Assembly (NCBI RefSeq): GCF_003339585.1
Contig: NZ_QPKF01000001.1
Location: forward strand, 992,001-1,056,000
DNA: 64,000 nt
Direction: 5' to 3'
From: Exiguobacterium sp. RIT594
Lineage (GTDB): Bacteria; Bacillota; Bacilli; Exiguobacteriales; Exiguobacteriaceae
The translations under genes and the position numbers were made by a program. Below are positions 24,716 to 34,208 of the stretch, one piece after another. The notes beneath the pieces are model-generated. The model did no database searches. It was given only the letters and a program-made list of their open reading frames with translations, and was not told the origin of the DNA. The stretch's first letter is position 1. Each line of letters begins with the position of its first letter.

Positions 24716-27349
24716 ATGAATTATGGATTAAGTGAACGGAAAATCAAACAAATGTCGGATACTTATGCCTTTCGTCGCGGGAAACGTTACGTCGCTGCCA
24801 AAAAAGTGACATTACGGAACTACCAATCCGGTGATCTGCTCGTCGAAGCCGCCGTGCAAGGTGAATCCGTCTTTACGGTCACGGTCCGCGTGAAGGAACA
24901 CGGTGTTGATGCCGGTTGCAACTGTCCATCGCTTGCAATGGATCAATCGTTTTGTGGGCATATTGTCGCCGTGCTGTTAGCGATGCATCATGTCCAAGTC
25001 TACGGCACACCTGCCGGAAAGCAGTCGTTGATTCGTCCGTTTGCGACGACGCGACAGACGGAAGACGCAGCGGTAACGGCTTATTTGCAAACATTAAATA
25101 AGACGGAACGGGCAAAAATCAGGTTTGATGTCAACGGTTCGGCAGTTGTGATGGAAAGTATCACGGCACAACAGCGGTTTACGATCAGTCCCGCCTATTT
25201 CGACCGACTCCTGCACACGGGTGACCACTTACGGAGTTTGGCCGATGTTTGGCTCAGTCCCCCGCTCAAACAGCGTCTCGTCAGTGGTCCGCCGGTCGTA
25301 GAACTGGCGCTCGACCGGGAAGCTGGTGGACTTGAACTGCTCGTGACGTTTAGCTATCGGGGGGTTCGGATCAATCCGTTACAAGAGACGGATTGGCTCG
25401 GGCGCGATGTATCGCTCGAAGGGGCCATCCTCCGCTACGTGACGGAGAGTGGTTTTTCCGAGCAGAACGGTCGCTATCGGTTAGAGGAAGAAGCGGCAGA
25501 ATATCAATTTCTGAAAGGTTTGCTCGATCCGCGCGTTGTTTACGGGGAACTCGTCGTGCAAGTGACGGAAAGTATCCGCCAATCCTTACCGAGCGGACCG
25601 TTTCATCCGCGGATCGATGTCGAGACGACCGACCGCCTGGATTGGTTAACCTTCCGCTTTTCCATGGACGGGATTCCGGAAGTGGAACTGAAACAGGTCT
25701 TGCAGTCGCTTGTCACCCGGAAAACGTACCACCGGTTAAAAAGCGGTCAGTTCGTCTCATTTGAGACCCGGGCGTTCGAACAGTTGCAACGTGTCTTTCG
25801 GCAACTCGAAGCCACGGAGCAGGACCAACTTGAAGCGATTCTTCGCGCACCGGCCCTGCCGAACCTTAAACATCTGGTCGGCGCCTCCTTCTTGCATATC
25901 CATAAACAATTGACGGAACGGTGGCTCGAGCTGAAAAATGGAACCGGTGTCTACCTGAACTTCCCGGAAGTACTCGACCGGCACTTGTATCCGTACCAAC
26001 GGGCAGGCATCCAGTTCATGGCGAATCTCGCCGGGCATGACGGGCACGGGATTTTGGCGGATGAGATGGGACTCGGGAAAACGATCCAGGCGATCGGTTA
26101 TCTCGAGACGCTTCCACCGGGCCGGATGTTGATTGTTGCCCCTGCTTCACTCCTTCACAACTGGCAGGCGGAACTTACACGATTTGCCCCGACGAGAACG
26201 GTGCATCTGTTGACCGGAGCGCGGAAACAACGGTTGAAGCAGCTTGAAACGTTACCGGCGGACGGGATTTTTCTGATTTCCTACCCGTCGTTACGGGCCG
26301 ACATGGAGGCACACCAGACCGTCGAATACGATGTCGTAATTTTCGATGAGGCACAACACCTGAAGAATCCAACGTCACAAACCGCTGTCCGCTTGCGCCG
26401 TATTCGGGCGAAACGTCGGTTTGCCTTGACCGGAACGCCGCTTGAAAACCGGACCGATGATCTCTGGTCGATTTTCCGGGTCATCTTCCCCTCCTTGCTG
26501 CCGGACTTACAGACGTTTCAAACGTGGTCGCATGACGAGATCAAACGATTCATCCGACCGTTTCTGATGCGCCGGACCAAAGGCGAGGTGTTGCAGGATT
26601 TACCGAAGAAGCGGATTGTTCACCATTATACGGAACTCGGTCCGACACAGAAAAAGCTTTATGCGTCCTACTTATCTAAACTGCAACTGGAAACATTGCA
26701 GCATCTTGACGAAACGAAGCGCGAGGACCGGATCAAGTTGCTCGCCGGTTTAACACGTTTGCGGCAGATTTGCTGTGATCCGGCGTTGTTTGTCGACGGC
26801 TATACAGGCGAATCAACAAAACTGGAACGGTTGCTTTTGTTAATTGAAGAAAAATTAGCCGCCGGACACCGGCTGCTGATTTTTTCCCAGTATACGAAGA
26901 TGCTCGGTCGGATTCAGGAGCGGTTGGCCGAGCGGCAACATAACCACTTTTTATTGACCGGTGAGACCCCAATCGAAGACCGCGTCTTGATGTGTGACCG
27001 GTTTAACGCTGGTGAAACGGATCTGTTTTTAATTTCCTTGAAGGCTGGCGGAACCGGTCTGAACCTGGCGACGGCGGATACCGTCATTTTATACGACAGC
27101 TGGTGGAATCCGGCCGTCGAACAACAGGCGGCGGACCGGGCCCACCGATTAGGGCAGCAGTCTCCCGTCGAAGTGATTAAATTACTGATGACCGGGACAA
27201 TCGAGGAAAAGATGGCCGAATTACAGGATCGAAAGGCTTCGATGATCGATGCCGTCCTGTCAGACCAAAAACCGGACGCACTGACGATTCATGAGCTTGT
27301 CCGACTGCTGGAGGATCCCCCGGTTCCGGTCGACCTGACAGCCGATTAA
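24716..27349 (+). CDS. SNF2-family DNA helicase/ATPase with N-terminal SWIM zinc finger
   Basis: An 877-residue protein. The SWIM finger is near the N-terminus: CNCPSLAMDQSFCGHIVAVLLA (CxCx(n)CxH). Residues ~100-420 are a substrate or regulatory region. The SNF2 motor has Walker A DEMGLGKTIQ, Walker B FDEAQHLKN (DEAQ), motif III LTGTPLENR, and helicase C motifs FSQYTKMLGR, LKAGGTGLNLATAD and QAADRAHRLGQQ. Bacterial SWIM/SNF2 proteins are presumed DNA translocases that interact with RNA polymerase or chromatin-like proteins. The gene is 41 bases after the Xer gene and may be cotranscribed. Confidence 0.92.
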   Translation: MNYGLSERKIKQMSDTYAFRRGKRYVAAKKVTLRNYQSGDLLVEAAVQGESVFTVTVRVKEHGVDAGCNCPSLAMDQSFCGHIVAVLLAMHHVQVYGTPAGKQSLIRPFATTRQTEDAAVTAYLQTLNKTERAKIRFDVNGSAVVMESITAQQRFTISPAYFDRLLHTGDHLRSLADVWLSPPLKQRLVSGPPVVELALDREAGGLELLVTFSYRGVRINPLQETDWLGRDVSLEGAILRYVTESGFSEQNGRYRLEEEAAEYQFLKGLLDPRVVYGELVVQVTESIRQSLPSGPFHPRIDVETTDRLDWLTFRFSMDGIPEVELKQVLQSLVTRKTYHRLKSGQFVSFETRAFEQLQRVFRQLEATEQDQLEAILRAPALPNLKHLVGASFLHIHKQLTERWLELKNGTGVYLNFPEVLDRHLYPYQRAGIQFMANLAGHDGHGILADEMGLGKTIQAIGYLETLPPGRMLIVAPASLLHNWQAELTRFAPTRTVHLLTGARKQRLKQLETLPADGIFLISYPSLRADMEAHQTVEYDVVIFDEAQHLKNPTSQTAVRLRRIRAKRRFALTGTPLENRTDDLWSIFRVIFPSLLPDLQTFQTWSHDEIKRFIRPFLMRRTKGEVLQDLPKKRIVHHYTELGPTQKKLYASYLSKLQLETLQHLDETKREDRIKLLAGLTRLRQICCDPALFVDGYTGESTKLERLLLLIEEKLAAGHRLLIFSQYTKMLGRIQERLAERQHNHFLLTGETPIEDRVLMCDRFNAGETDLFLISLKAGGTGLNLATADTVILYDSWWNPAVEQQAADRAHRLGQQSPVEVIKLLMTGTIEEKMAELQDRKASMIDAVLSDQKPDALTIHELVRLLEDPPVPVDLTAD

Positions 27350-27383
27350 CAATACAAATCAAAGAAATCTCCAAAAAAATAAA

Positions 27384-27426
27384 GGACCTTCAATCCGTTG
27401 CCTATCAACAGGTTTGAAGGTCTTTC
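27384..27426. terminator. Terminator after the SNF2 gene
   Basis: GACCTTCAA (27385-27393) pairs with TTGAAGGTC (27414-27422), followed by TTTCG. T-rich sequence flanks it on both strands. Confidence 0.8.
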
Positions 27427-27449
27427 GACAATCAAATTCAGAAAAAAAG

Positions 27450-27476
27450 GTTTTAACTTTTGAAAGACAGGGGTAT
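27450..27476 (+). promoter_or_regulatory. Sigma-B-type promoter of ctc
   Basis: GGTTTTAA (GTTTTA at 27450-27455), a 15-base spacer and GGGTAT (27471-27476). The spacer is 14 if the -35 is read as TTTTAA. B. subtilis ctc is a classical sigma-B gene with a similar promoter. The transcript would have a leader of ~215 nt. Confidence 0.7.
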
Positions 27477-27700
27477 ATCTACATTAGCACCGTACAACAC
27501 GGTCGCTTTTCAATTATTGTTTCTCAATATCAGCGTAATGACCTGGGAGAGAAATGCTACTTACTCACTTCGTTTTTCATTTCTGAATGAAATCCAATGA
27601 AACTAGCATTTAGCGCACGATTTTCTATATGGGACCCGCTGTCCCACTCCTACATGCATTACCTTTTGAGGGCTATACCAAATTCAAGGGGGAAATGAAC
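27477..27700 (+). other. Long 5' leader of ctc
   Basis: About 220 bases without a gene between the sigma-B-type promoter and the ctc start. A weak imperfect hairpin (GGGACCCGCTGTCCCA near 27631) is the only structure noticed. I cannot tell whether it is regulatory. Confidence 0.4.
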
Positions 27701-28378
27701 ATGTCAGTAACATTAAAAGTAGAAGAACGCGAAGTACGCCCACGCTCACTTAGAAAGCAATTACGTCATGAAGGAAAAGCTCTTGGTGTCGTGTATGGCT
27801 ACAAAGTGGAAAGCACGCCAATCGCATTTGATGAAAAAGCATTGGTCAAAGTCATCCGTGATCACGGTGAAAACGTCCTGGTCGCTCTTCAAATCGGCGG
27901 CAAGAAAGTCAACACGTTGATCAACAAGCTTGATATGGATATCTTCACACCAACAATCAAACACGTTGAATTCATCGCTGTTAAAATGGATGAAGAAACA
28001 GAAGTCGAAACGGATATCGTCCTCGTCGGCGAAGCAGCCGGTGCAAAACTTGGCGGATTCCTTTCACAAACACTCTTTAAAGTAACAGTTGCTGCAACGC
28101 CAGATAAATTACCGGAACGTATCGAAGTGGACGTGACGGATCTTGCAATCGGAGATTCAATCACAGTAGCTGATCTTCCGGAAGAAAAAGATTTCCGTGT
28201 TGTCACAGAAGGTGACATCCAAGTCGCAGCTGTCGTTGAATCGACACTTGAAGCTGAACTTGAAGAAATCGAAGAAGCTGAAGCTGAGGCACAAGCAGCT
28301 GACGCAGATGCATCAACAGACGATTCAGAACAAACTTCTGAAGAGCAGGCTGAAGAAAACAAAGAAGACAAAGAATAA
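27701..28378 (+). CDS. ctc: General stress protein Ctc / 50S ribosomal protein L25
   Basis: A 225-residue L25/TL5/Ctc-family protein that binds 5S rRNA in the large subunit. The N-terminal ~95 residues are the L25 RNA-binding domain ([31 protein letters not shown]), followed by the TL5-type beta domain ([21 protein letters not shown]...[16 protein letters not shown]). The last ~40 residues are a strongly acidic Ala/Glu tail. The start is set at ATG 27701 with GGGGGAAA upstream, where homology begins; the frame is open to 27629 only by chance. Codon use fits a highly expressed gene. Sigma-B-type promoter upstream. Confidence 0.93.
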   Translation: MSVTLKVEEREVRPRSLRKQLRHEGKALGVVYGYKVESTPIAFDEKALVKVIRDHGENVLVALQIGGKKVNTLINKLDMDIFTPTIKHVEFIAVKMDEETEVETDIVLVGEAAGAKLGGFLSQTLFKVTVAATPDKLPERIEVDVTDLAIGDSITVADLPEEKDFRVVTEGDIQVAAVVESTLEAELEEIEEAEAEAQAADADASTDDSEQTSEEQAEENKEDKE

Positions 28379-28391
28379 TGGTTTCTCCCCT

Positions 28392-28413
28392 CCCCTCGCG
28401 GAGGGGTTTTTTT
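28392..28413 (+). terminator. Rho-independent terminator of ctc
   Basis: CCCCTC (28392-28397) and GAGGGG (28401-28406) followed by TTTTTTT. Confidence 0.9.
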
Positions 28414-28472
28414 ATGGGGATTGACAAGTTAGAGCGTCAGACGTACAGTGAAAGCTGTACACTATATTACAC

Positions 28473-28558
28473 ATCCACTAGGGGAGCCAGTTGGCTGAGA
28501 CGATTCACTTCGGACCCTTTGAACCTGATCTAGTTCATACTAGCGTAGGAAAGTGGAG
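28473..28558 (+). ncRNA. TPP (THI-element) riboswitch
   Basis: The conserved TPP aptamer elements are all present: CTAGGGGAGCC, GGCTGAGA, GACCCTTTGAACCTGATC, CTAGTTCATACTAGCGTAGG and AAGTGGA. The P1 helix is TCCACT (28474-28479) with AGTGGA (28552-28557). It precedes ykoE-ykoD-ykoC, so thiamine pyrophosphate should switch off uptake of thiamine precursor. Confidence 0.97.
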
Positions 28559-28600
28559 CGGAATCCTCGTGCTCTTTTTCTGCCTCCGTGCAGGTTACAC

Positions 28601-28634
28601 GACCGCTCTCTTTTCATAGAGGGCGGTCTTTTTG
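28601..28634 (+). terminator. Riboswitch-controlled terminator before ykoE
   Basis: GACCGC-TCTC pairs with GAGG-GCGGTC around an 8-base loop and is followed by TTTTT. It lies between the aptamer and the first gene and is the expected expression platform. Confidence 0.85.
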
Positions 28635-28673
28635 TGGTTTCTTTGTGGGTGTGCATTTAAAGGAGAAGTGATT

Positions 28674-29249
28674 ATGAACAGTTGGAAAATGAAAGAAATC
28701 ATCGTCATGATGATGCTCGCCGTTGCGTGCGGCGTTCTCTACTTAGGCTGGTCGACGTTATGGTTGCCGATCTCCGCTATCTTCGGCCCGGTCGGCTCAA
28801 ACTGGATGTTCGGCATCTGGGTCATTGCCAGTCCCCTCGTCGCCTACATCATTCAAAAACCCGGTGCCGCATTGATTGCCGAGGTCGTCGCAGCAGCGGT
28901 CGAATTGTTTACCGGCAGTCATTTCGGCTTGTCCGCCTTATTGATTGGCCTGGCGCAAGGCATTGGAGCGGAAGTTGCCTTTGCCTTGTTTGGTTACCGG
29001 ACATTCAACACCTTTACCTTGATGCTGTCCGGTCTGTTTGCCGCAGTCGGCAGTATGGTCTATAGTCTGATCGTCAATGGGTTCGCCTACTATACGACGA
29101 CCACTCTTCTGTTGACGTTTTCACTGCAACTGCTCAGCGGGGCCTTGCTTGGCGGATTACTTGCGAAAGTCATTGTCGATGCTCTCGTTAAGACAGGGAC
29201 ACTGAACGGCTATGCCATCGGACGGCAACGAAAGCAGCGTGCCGCATGA
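28674..29249 (+). CDS. ykoE: YkoE, substrate-binding membrane component of a thiamine-precursor ECF transporter
   Basis: A 191-residue membrane protein of the YkoE family of ECF S-components, with about five helices. The TPP riboswitch in front and the ATPase/EcfT genes behind identify the substrate class as thiamine or its pyrimidine precursor (hydroxymethylpyrimidine in B. subtilis YkoFEDC). The start is ATG 28674, with AAAGGAG upstream; the longer frame to 28632 overlaps the terminator. The stop overlaps the ykoD start (ATGA, 29246-29249). No ykoF homologue is present. Confidence 0.9.
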   Translation: MNSWKMKEIIVMMMLAVACGVLYLGWSTLWLPISAIFGPVGSNWMFGIWVIASPLVAYIIQKPGAALIAEVVAAAVELFTGSHFGLSALLIGLAQGIGAEVAFALFGYRTFNTFTLMLSGLFAAVGSMVYSLIVNGFAYYTTTTLLLTFSLQLLSGALLGGLLAKVIVDALVKTGTLNGYAIGRQRKQRAA

Positions 29250-30808
29250 TGCAGTGCGAGCACTTGACAGTCCGCTATCCGGATCAGGATTACCCGGTCT
29301 TACACGATTTGTCGGTTACGATCGATAAAGGAGAAACGACATTGCTCGTCGGTCCAAGCGGCAGCGGCAAGACGACCTTTTTACATGTCCTCGCCGGTCT
29401 GATGCCGGAGACGATTGAAGCCGATGTCAGCGGTGAATGGACGACGGACGGAACCGTCGGGATGCTATTCCAACAGCCGGACGATCAGTTTTGCATGCAG
29501 ACGGTCGGGGCGGAAATCGCCTTTAGTCTGGAGAACCGGCAGATTGCCCGCGGTGAAATGGAGGACCGTATTCGGATCGTGTTGACACGGGTCGGACTCG
29601 ACCTCGCCTTGACGACGCCGATTGCCGAGCTGTCCGGCGGGATGAAACAACGGCTCGCTCTAGCCTGTGTGTTGGCACTCGAACCGGACATCCTGTTACT
29701 CGACGAACCGACGGCGCAACTTGATCCGCACGGTCAACAATTGATGATGGAGCTGATTGAAGAATTACACCACGATCCGGATGTAACGCTTGTTCTGATT
29801 GAACATCAACTGGAGCGTTGTGTGACGTTCGCTGACCGGGTGCTGGTTTTTCAAACCGGACAGATCCGTCTTGACGGACCGCCACGGGACATCTTTTCAG
29901 AGCATCGGACCGTTTTTTTGACTAAGCTCGGGATTGCGATACCGCGCCTCTACCCGTATACACTCGGAACGATGCCGGCCGAGGTCGCGGCAGAACGGGA
30001 GCTCGATCGTCCGCCTGTCCGCGAACCCGTGTCAACCGAACCGACATTTGATCTTGTTGACGTGACTGTCCGGTACGGAAAGCAGACGGTTCTCGAGCGG
30101 ATCTCGCTGACCGCCCACGCCGGAGAATGGATCATGCTCGTCGGACGCAACGGGGCCGGTAAAAGTACCCTGCTTGAGACATTGGCGAAACTGTTGCCGG
30201 TGCAAAGCGGAACGATTCAGTTGTTTCAGACGGACTTGAAGAAATGGCGGGACCGGATGTTTTACCGGCAGGTCGGCTTCGTCTTTCAGCAACCCGAGTT
30301 TCAGTTTCTTAAACAGACGGTTCTTGACGAGCTGGCAATCAGTTGTCCATCACCGTCGTCCGGTCAGATGAACGACGCCTTGCAGCATTATCGATTGGCG
30401 GATGTCGCCGCCCAGTCGCCGCTCGCGCTCAGTCTTGGTCAAAAGCGGCGTTTGAGCGTCGCGACGATGTTGCTCGAACGAAAAGCTGTCTTGTTGCTCG
30501 ACGAACCGACTTTCGGACAGGATGCCGAGACGACAGCACAGATCATCGATGTCTTACGTCAAGCCTGTGCAGCCGGGACGACGCTCATCATGGTGACGCA
30601 CGATATGGAGCTGGTATACCAACAGGCGGACCGGGTGCTCGTCCTCGGTTCGGGAAACATTCAATTTGACGGTTCACCGGAGGAGTTATTTCAGGAAACC
30701 GAGATTTTACGCGACAATCAGCTGTTTTGTCCGGTGTCCTACCGGTATCAGCAACAAAAGGAGGGGATCCGTCATGCAGGAAAACCATTCATGGTTCGCT
30801 CAAATTAA
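29246..30808 (+). CDS. ykoD: YkoD, duplicated ABC ATPase of the thiamine-precursor ECF transporter
   Basis: A 520-residue fusion of two ATPase domains. Domain 1 has Walker A GPSGSGKTTF, signature LSGGMKQRLALA and Walker B ILLLDEPTAQ. Domain 2 (from ~residue 265) has Walker A GRNGAGKSTLLE, a variant signature LSLGQKRRLSVA and Walker B VLLLDEPTFGQD. It energises uptake together with YkoE and YkoC. Translationally coupled to ykoE by a 4-base overlap; its 3' end overlaps ykoC by ~35 bases. Confidence 0.93.
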   Translation: MMQCEHLTVRYPDQDYPVLHDLSVTIDKGETTLLVGPSGSGKTTFLHVLAGLMPETIEADVSGEWTTDGTVGMLFQQPDDQFCMQTVGAEIAFSLENRQIARGEMEDRIRIVLTRVGLDLALTTPIAELSGGMKQRLALACVLALEPDILLLDEPTAQLDPHGQQLMMELIEELHHDPDVTLVLIEHQLERCVTFADRVLVFQTGQIRLDGPPRDIFSEHRTVFLTKLGIAIPRLYPYTLGTMPAEVAAERELDRPPVREPVSTEPTFDLVDVTVRYGKQTVLERISLTAHAGEWIMLVGRNGAGKSTLLETLAKLLPVQSGTIQLFQTDLKKWRDRMFYRQVGFVFQQPEFQFLKQTVLDELAISCPSPSSGQMNDALQHYRLADVAAQSPLALSLGQKRRLSVATMLLERKAVLLLDEPTFGQDAETTAQIIDVLRQACAAGTTLIMVTHDMELVYQQADRVLVLGSGNIQFDGSPEELFQETEILRDNQLFCPVSYRYQQQKEGIRHAGKPFMVRSN

Positions 30809-31499
30809 TCCGTCCGTCAAACTGGCGGCCCTGCTCTATGTCATGCTGTTGTTGATTTCGACGTCCCGGCTGCAGGTGACATTCGCCTTGCTTGTTCTTG
30901 CTGCAGTCGGCGTATGTTGCTCCGGCTGGCAGCTGTCGACGCTGTTCCTGCGGCTCATGCCTTACAGCGTTTTATTCCTGCTGACGTTTTGGATGATGGC
31001 CACATTCGGTAAAGGAGAGACGGAACTGTGGACGTTCGGTTGGTTTCGGATTACGGAAGAGAGCCTGACTCACGCCTGGCTGGTCGCGACACGGATGCTC
31101 GCCTTTGTCCTGTTGAGTGTAACGTTCGTTGCGACGACTGACGCAACACGGTTCGTCATGAGTCTGATTCATCAATGTCGTCTGCCAGTTCGCCTGGCCT
31201 ACGGGTTTTTAGCCGGTCTCCGTTTCATTCCAATCTTTCGGCAGTCGATTCGAACGATCCGTCAAGCGCGCCGTGTCCGGCAACAACGGTCATTTTGGCC
31301 GTGGCAAACGTTTTTTGACATCAGTCTGCCGTTGTTTACGACCAGTATCCTCCGCTCGGAACAGATTGCGATTGCGATGGAAGCCCGTCAGTTTCGGGTA
31401 AATCGGACCTATTATGTCGAGCCGGTCGTGACACGAGGGGATCTTGCCTTTCTGTTGATAATCGTCACGCTTGCGACGTCGCTTCGCCTTTTTGTCTGA
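30774..31499 (+). CDS. ykoC: YkoC, EcfT-type transmembrane component
   Basis: A ~241-residue EcfT/CbiQ-family protein with about five membrane helices. The cytoplasmic coupling motifs appear as MEARQFRVNRTYY near the C-terminus (the Ala-Arg-Gly/Gln motif of EcfT proteins) and an Arg-rich loop RQARRVRQQRS. Start ATG 30774 follows AAAGGAGGGG; the longer in-frame ATG at 30666 lies well inside ykoD. Third gene of the riboswitch-controlled operon. Confidence 0.9.
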   Translation: MQENHSWFAQINPSVKLAALLYVMLLLISTSRLQVTFALLVLAAVGVCCSGWQLSTLFLRLMPYSVLFLLTFWMMATFGKGETELWTFGWFRITEESLTHAWLVATRMLAFVLLSVTFVATTDATRFVMSLIHQCRLPVRLAYGFLAGLRFIPIFRQSIRTIRQARRVRQQRSFWPWQTFFDISLPLFTTSILRSEQIAIAMEARQFRVNRTYYVEPVVTRGDLAFLLIIVTLATSLRLFV

Positions 31500-31578
31500 C
31501 AAGCAGAAGATTACGTCCTCTCAGTTGAGGGAATCATATTCTCAGATGCAGAGAATTCAAAAAAAGCAGGTGAATGTC

Positions 31579-32619
31579 GTGAAACGAATGGTCTTAATCG
31601 GCGCAGGTCATGCGCATTTAGAATGCATCAAACAAGGGAGTCATCCGGAAATCGACTGGATTGTCGTCACCCCCTCCCGTTATCAGTATTATTCCGGCAT
31701 GTTTTCCGGACTTGCGGACGGAACCTATACACTCGACGAGACACGCATCGATGTCAAAGCGTTATGTGAACGGCACGGTAAGACGTGGATGGAGGACCGG
31801 GTTGTGCGAATCGATGCCGCCAATAAACACGTTATCTGTCAGTCCGGACAGGTCGTGCCGTACGATATCGTGTCGTTTAATATCGGTTCGAACGACTGGG
31901 AAGCACGCACCCCGAACCACGTTACGATCAAACCGAACTATCGTATAGAACAAGCGTTACAGACGTTCAGGAGTGCCGTCTCCCCTGTCATCGTCGGCAG
32001 TGGTGCGGCGGCCGTCGAGATGGCGGCGTCCTTTCAGTCAAACAGTACACCGGTCACCCTGATTCATGAAGAACCGTTGCTCAGCGGTCATCCGGCCGGT
32101 CCGGAACTGGCCGCGCGACTCGATCAGTTGGGTGTCAACCGAGTCATTGACCGTTTCGAAACGCTTGATGGCCAAACAGCAACGCTCCAATCCGGCCGCT
32201 TGCTCGAGACGGATGCCGTTTTGTTTTTAGGCGGTGCAACGGCGCATGAATTGTTTCGGGTATCCGGTCTGTATTGTGATGACCGCGGATTCTTACTGGT
32301 GCATGAGACGCTGCAGTCACTCGAGGATCCGTCCATCTTTGCTGTCGGTGACTGCGCGACGCTTCCTGCCTATCCGGAAACGCCGAAGAATGGTGTGACG
32401 GCGGTTCGCCAGGCACCGCTGTTGCTTCAGAATCTGATCCGATACGTGAATGAAGAACCGTTACGGACGTTTCGACCGCAACGGCGTTATTTGACGCTTC
32501 TTGCGCTCGGTCATCGCCAGGCTACCCTGCTGTACGGGCGATTTTACCGAACCAATCGGCTCAGTTGGTACCTCAAACAATGGATCGACCGGAGATTTAT
32601 TAAGAAGTATACGGAGTAG
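31579..32619 (+). CDS. FAD-dependent pyridine-nucleotide-disulphide oxidoreductase (NDH-2-like)
   Basis: A ~346-residue flavoprotein. It has an N-terminal FAD-binding motif (VLIGAGHAHLECIKQG), a second Rossmann motif for NAD(P)H (PVIVGSGAAAVEMAAS) and the FAD-phosphate motif IFAVGDCATLP. The overall pattern resembles type II NADH dehydrogenases and related quinone reductases. No redox-active CxxC was seen. The start is taken as GTG 31579 (AGG 7-8 bases upstream), just before the FAD motif. It lies 79 bases after ykoC, without a clear terminator, so partial cotranscription is possible. Confidence 0.8.
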   Translation: MKRMVLIGAGHAHLECIKQGSHPEIDWIVVTPSRYQYYSGMFSGLADGTYTLDETRIDVKALCERHGKTWMEDRVVRIDAANKHVICQSGQVVPYDIVSFNIGSNDWEARTPNHVTIKPNYRIEQALQTFRSAVSPVIVGSGAAAVEMAASFQSNSTPVTLIHEEPLLSGHPAGPELAARLDQLGVNRVIDRFETLDGQTATLQSGRLLETDAVLFLGGATAHELFRVSGLYCDDRGFLLVHETLQSLEDPSIFAVGDCATLPAYPETPKNGVTAVRQAPLLLQNLIRYVNEEPLRTFRPQRRYLTLLALGHRQATLLYGRFYRTNRLSWYLKQWIDRRFIKKYTE

Positions 32620-32627
32620 CGTCCACA

Positions 32628-32675
32628 AATAAGCCCTATCCGCTTTTCCTCTAAGAGGAGCGGATAGGGCTTATT
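32628..32675. terminator. Long bidirectional hairpin between convergent genes
   Basis: A 17-bp perfect stem (32628-32644 with 32659-32675) capped by a CCTC/GAGG inner stem, between the oxidoreductase and the convergent hydrolase gene. Confidence 0.85.
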
Positions 32676-32687
32676 GAGTGAGTTGAA

Positions 32688-33506
32688 TCAGACAGTCTGA
32701 TTTGATTTTAAATAAGCGACCAGTGTTTCCGTGAACTTCTCACGTTCATCGAGGAACATTCCGTGTCCGCTCTCTTCAAAGACTTCGAGGCGTGAACCGT
32801 TGATGTTTTCATGCATGACTTCGGCAAATTCAAACGGACAAACTTTGTCTTGTTTACCGTGCATGATGAGCGTATCGACCGAAATCTTCGGCAGACCGTC
32901 GCGTAAATCTTCGTCCCGTAACGCAATCGCCGATTGAATCGTACCGTGGGAAGAAGCTTCGACACTGAGGTTATGGAACCATTGTTGAAGCGGTTCCGGA
33001 TGTTCTTTCGCAAAGAAGATTTCCCCGAATCCCTTCAGCATCGACGGACGGTCCTGTTTCGTATCCTCGATCAAGGCATCGACTTCCTCTTTCGTCATGC
33101 CGTACGGATAACCATCGCGTTGCGTGAAGACCGGTGCGGCTGCTCCTGCCAAGATCAATTTCGAGACGTTGGATTCCCCGTGGTTTAAGAGATATTTTAA
33201 CGCGATTCCGCCGCCCATCGAGAAACCGAGTAAGGTGACGTTCGTTAATTTCAATTGCTGAATCACTTCGTTGATATCCGACGCCATCGTCGTATAGTCA
33301 TATCCGGTAGCCGGCGCATCCGATTTTCCGTAGCCGCGGTAATCGACGCCGATGTAGCGGTACCCTTCTTCGAGCAGACGGTTTTTTTGATATTCGAACA
33401 TGTTATTGTTGGCCGGCCATCCGTGTAACATAACGACCGGTTGTCCTGAACCGATATCTTCTACATAAATCTTCGTTCCGTCAACTGCTTGAATAAATGT
33501 ACCCAT
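32688..33506 (-). CDS. Alpha/beta-hydrolase (haloperoxidase/esterase type)
   Basis: A 272-residue alpha/beta-hydrolase close to non-haem chloroperoxidases and aryl esterases. Motifs are VMLHGWPANN (oxyanion), IGVDYRGYGKSD, the nucleophile LGFSMGGG with Ser96, an Asp in MHGKQDKVCPF and His in ESGHGMF. No signal peptide. A GGGTAT at 33565-33560 (minus strand), with a weak GTTAGT 14 bases upstream, could be a sigma-B-type promoter. Substrate unknown. Confidence 0.88.
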   Translation of the reverse strand: MGTFIQAVDGTKIYVEDIGSGQPVVMLHGWPANNNMFEYQKNRLLEEGYRYIGVDYRGYGKSDAPATGYDYTTMASDINEVIQQLKLTNVTLLGFSMGGGIALKYLLNHGESNVSKLILAGAAAPVFTQRDGYPYGMTKEEVDALIEDTKQDRPSMLKGFGEIFFAKEHPEPLQQWFHNLSVEASSHGTIQSAIALRDEDLRDGLPKISVDTLIMHGKQDKVCPFEFAEVMHENINGSRLEVFEESGHGMFLDEREKFTETLVAYLKSNQTV

Positions 33507-33559
33507 CTGTGAAAACCCCCATTGTTTTAGTTAGTCTAGCTTCCGTGCACAATTAGAAG

Positions 33560-33585
33560 ATACCCGGTTGTAACAGAAAACTAAC
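33560..33585 (-). promoter_or_regulatory. Weak sigma-B-like promoter of the hydrolase gene
   Basis: On the minus strand GGGTAT (33565-33560) is a perfect sigma-B -10, but the -35 equivalent GTTAGT (33585-33580, 14-base spacer) matches poorly. Confidence 0.35.
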
Positions 33586-33734
33586 ATCTTAATTTTAAAC
33601 TGTTTTCGTAAAGTCTGTCGTTTTTGAAAGGATGATTGATTTATCTCTAAAATAACACATAATGGAAATAGATGTTATTCAACGAACAGGGCAGGATGGA
33701 TGAATGGAAATATGCAGAAAAGGTGGTAGGTTCA

Positions 33735-34208
33735 ATGGAGATAAAGACGGAACGATGTACTGTACGTCGGTTTGAAAAAGAAAATCTTGATGATTTTATG
33801 AAATATAGAAATGATGAAAACTGGATGCAATTTCAAGGATTTAAAGGATTGACCAAGCAAATGTATGCTAAAGAATTACTTGGTGAACCCTCTCTTTTAA
33901 AAGGTGTACAACTTGCTATAATCAACAATGCAACTAATCGATTGATTGGTGATATTTATTTAAAAAGGGATCATGACACTTTTTGGGTGGGATACACGAT
34001 AAGTCCTTTTCACGCTAAGCAAGGCTATGCATATGAAGTACTTTCCGCAATTGTCGCCTGGGTCAAGCAAAAAGGTTGTGTCAGAATAAATGCGAGTGTG
34101 TCACCTGAAAATCTTCCTTCAATCAACTTACTTAAAAAGCTTAAATTTACTTTTCTATCTTCAGATGAAGGAGAACATATATATATATTGGATTTACAAA
34201 AGATGTGA
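33735..34208 (+). CDS. GNAT-family N-acetyltransferase
   Basis: A ~157-residue RimJ-type GNAT acetyltransferase. It shows an N-terminal TERCTVRRFEKENLDDFMKYR and the acetyl-CoA-binding region VGYTISPFHAKQGYAYEVLSAIV, then INASVSPENLPSINLLKKLKF. The start is set at ATG 33735 (AGGTGG ~9 bases upstream); the frame continues upstream to 33672. The gene and its flanks are clearly richer in A+T than neighbouring genes and use codons such as AAT, AAA and TTT, suggesting recent acquisition. Acceptor unknown. Confidence 0.8.
   Translation: MEIKTERCTVRRFEKENLDDFMKYRNDENWMQFQGFKGLTKQMYAKELLGEPSLLKGVQLAIINNATNRLIGDIYLKRDHDTFWVGYTISPFHAKQGYAYEVLSAIVAWVKQKGCVRINASVSPENLPSINLLKKLKFTFLSSDEGEHIYILDLQKM

Noticed and set aside
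27631-27646. Riboswitch in the ctc leader
   Set aside because: Only one weak hairpin; no recognised aptamer elements.
7000-31500. Switch from mostly minus to mostly plus genes near 23.6 kb as proof of the replication terminus
   Set aside because: The genes diverge there, while convergence is expected at a terminus; only whole-genome skew can decide.
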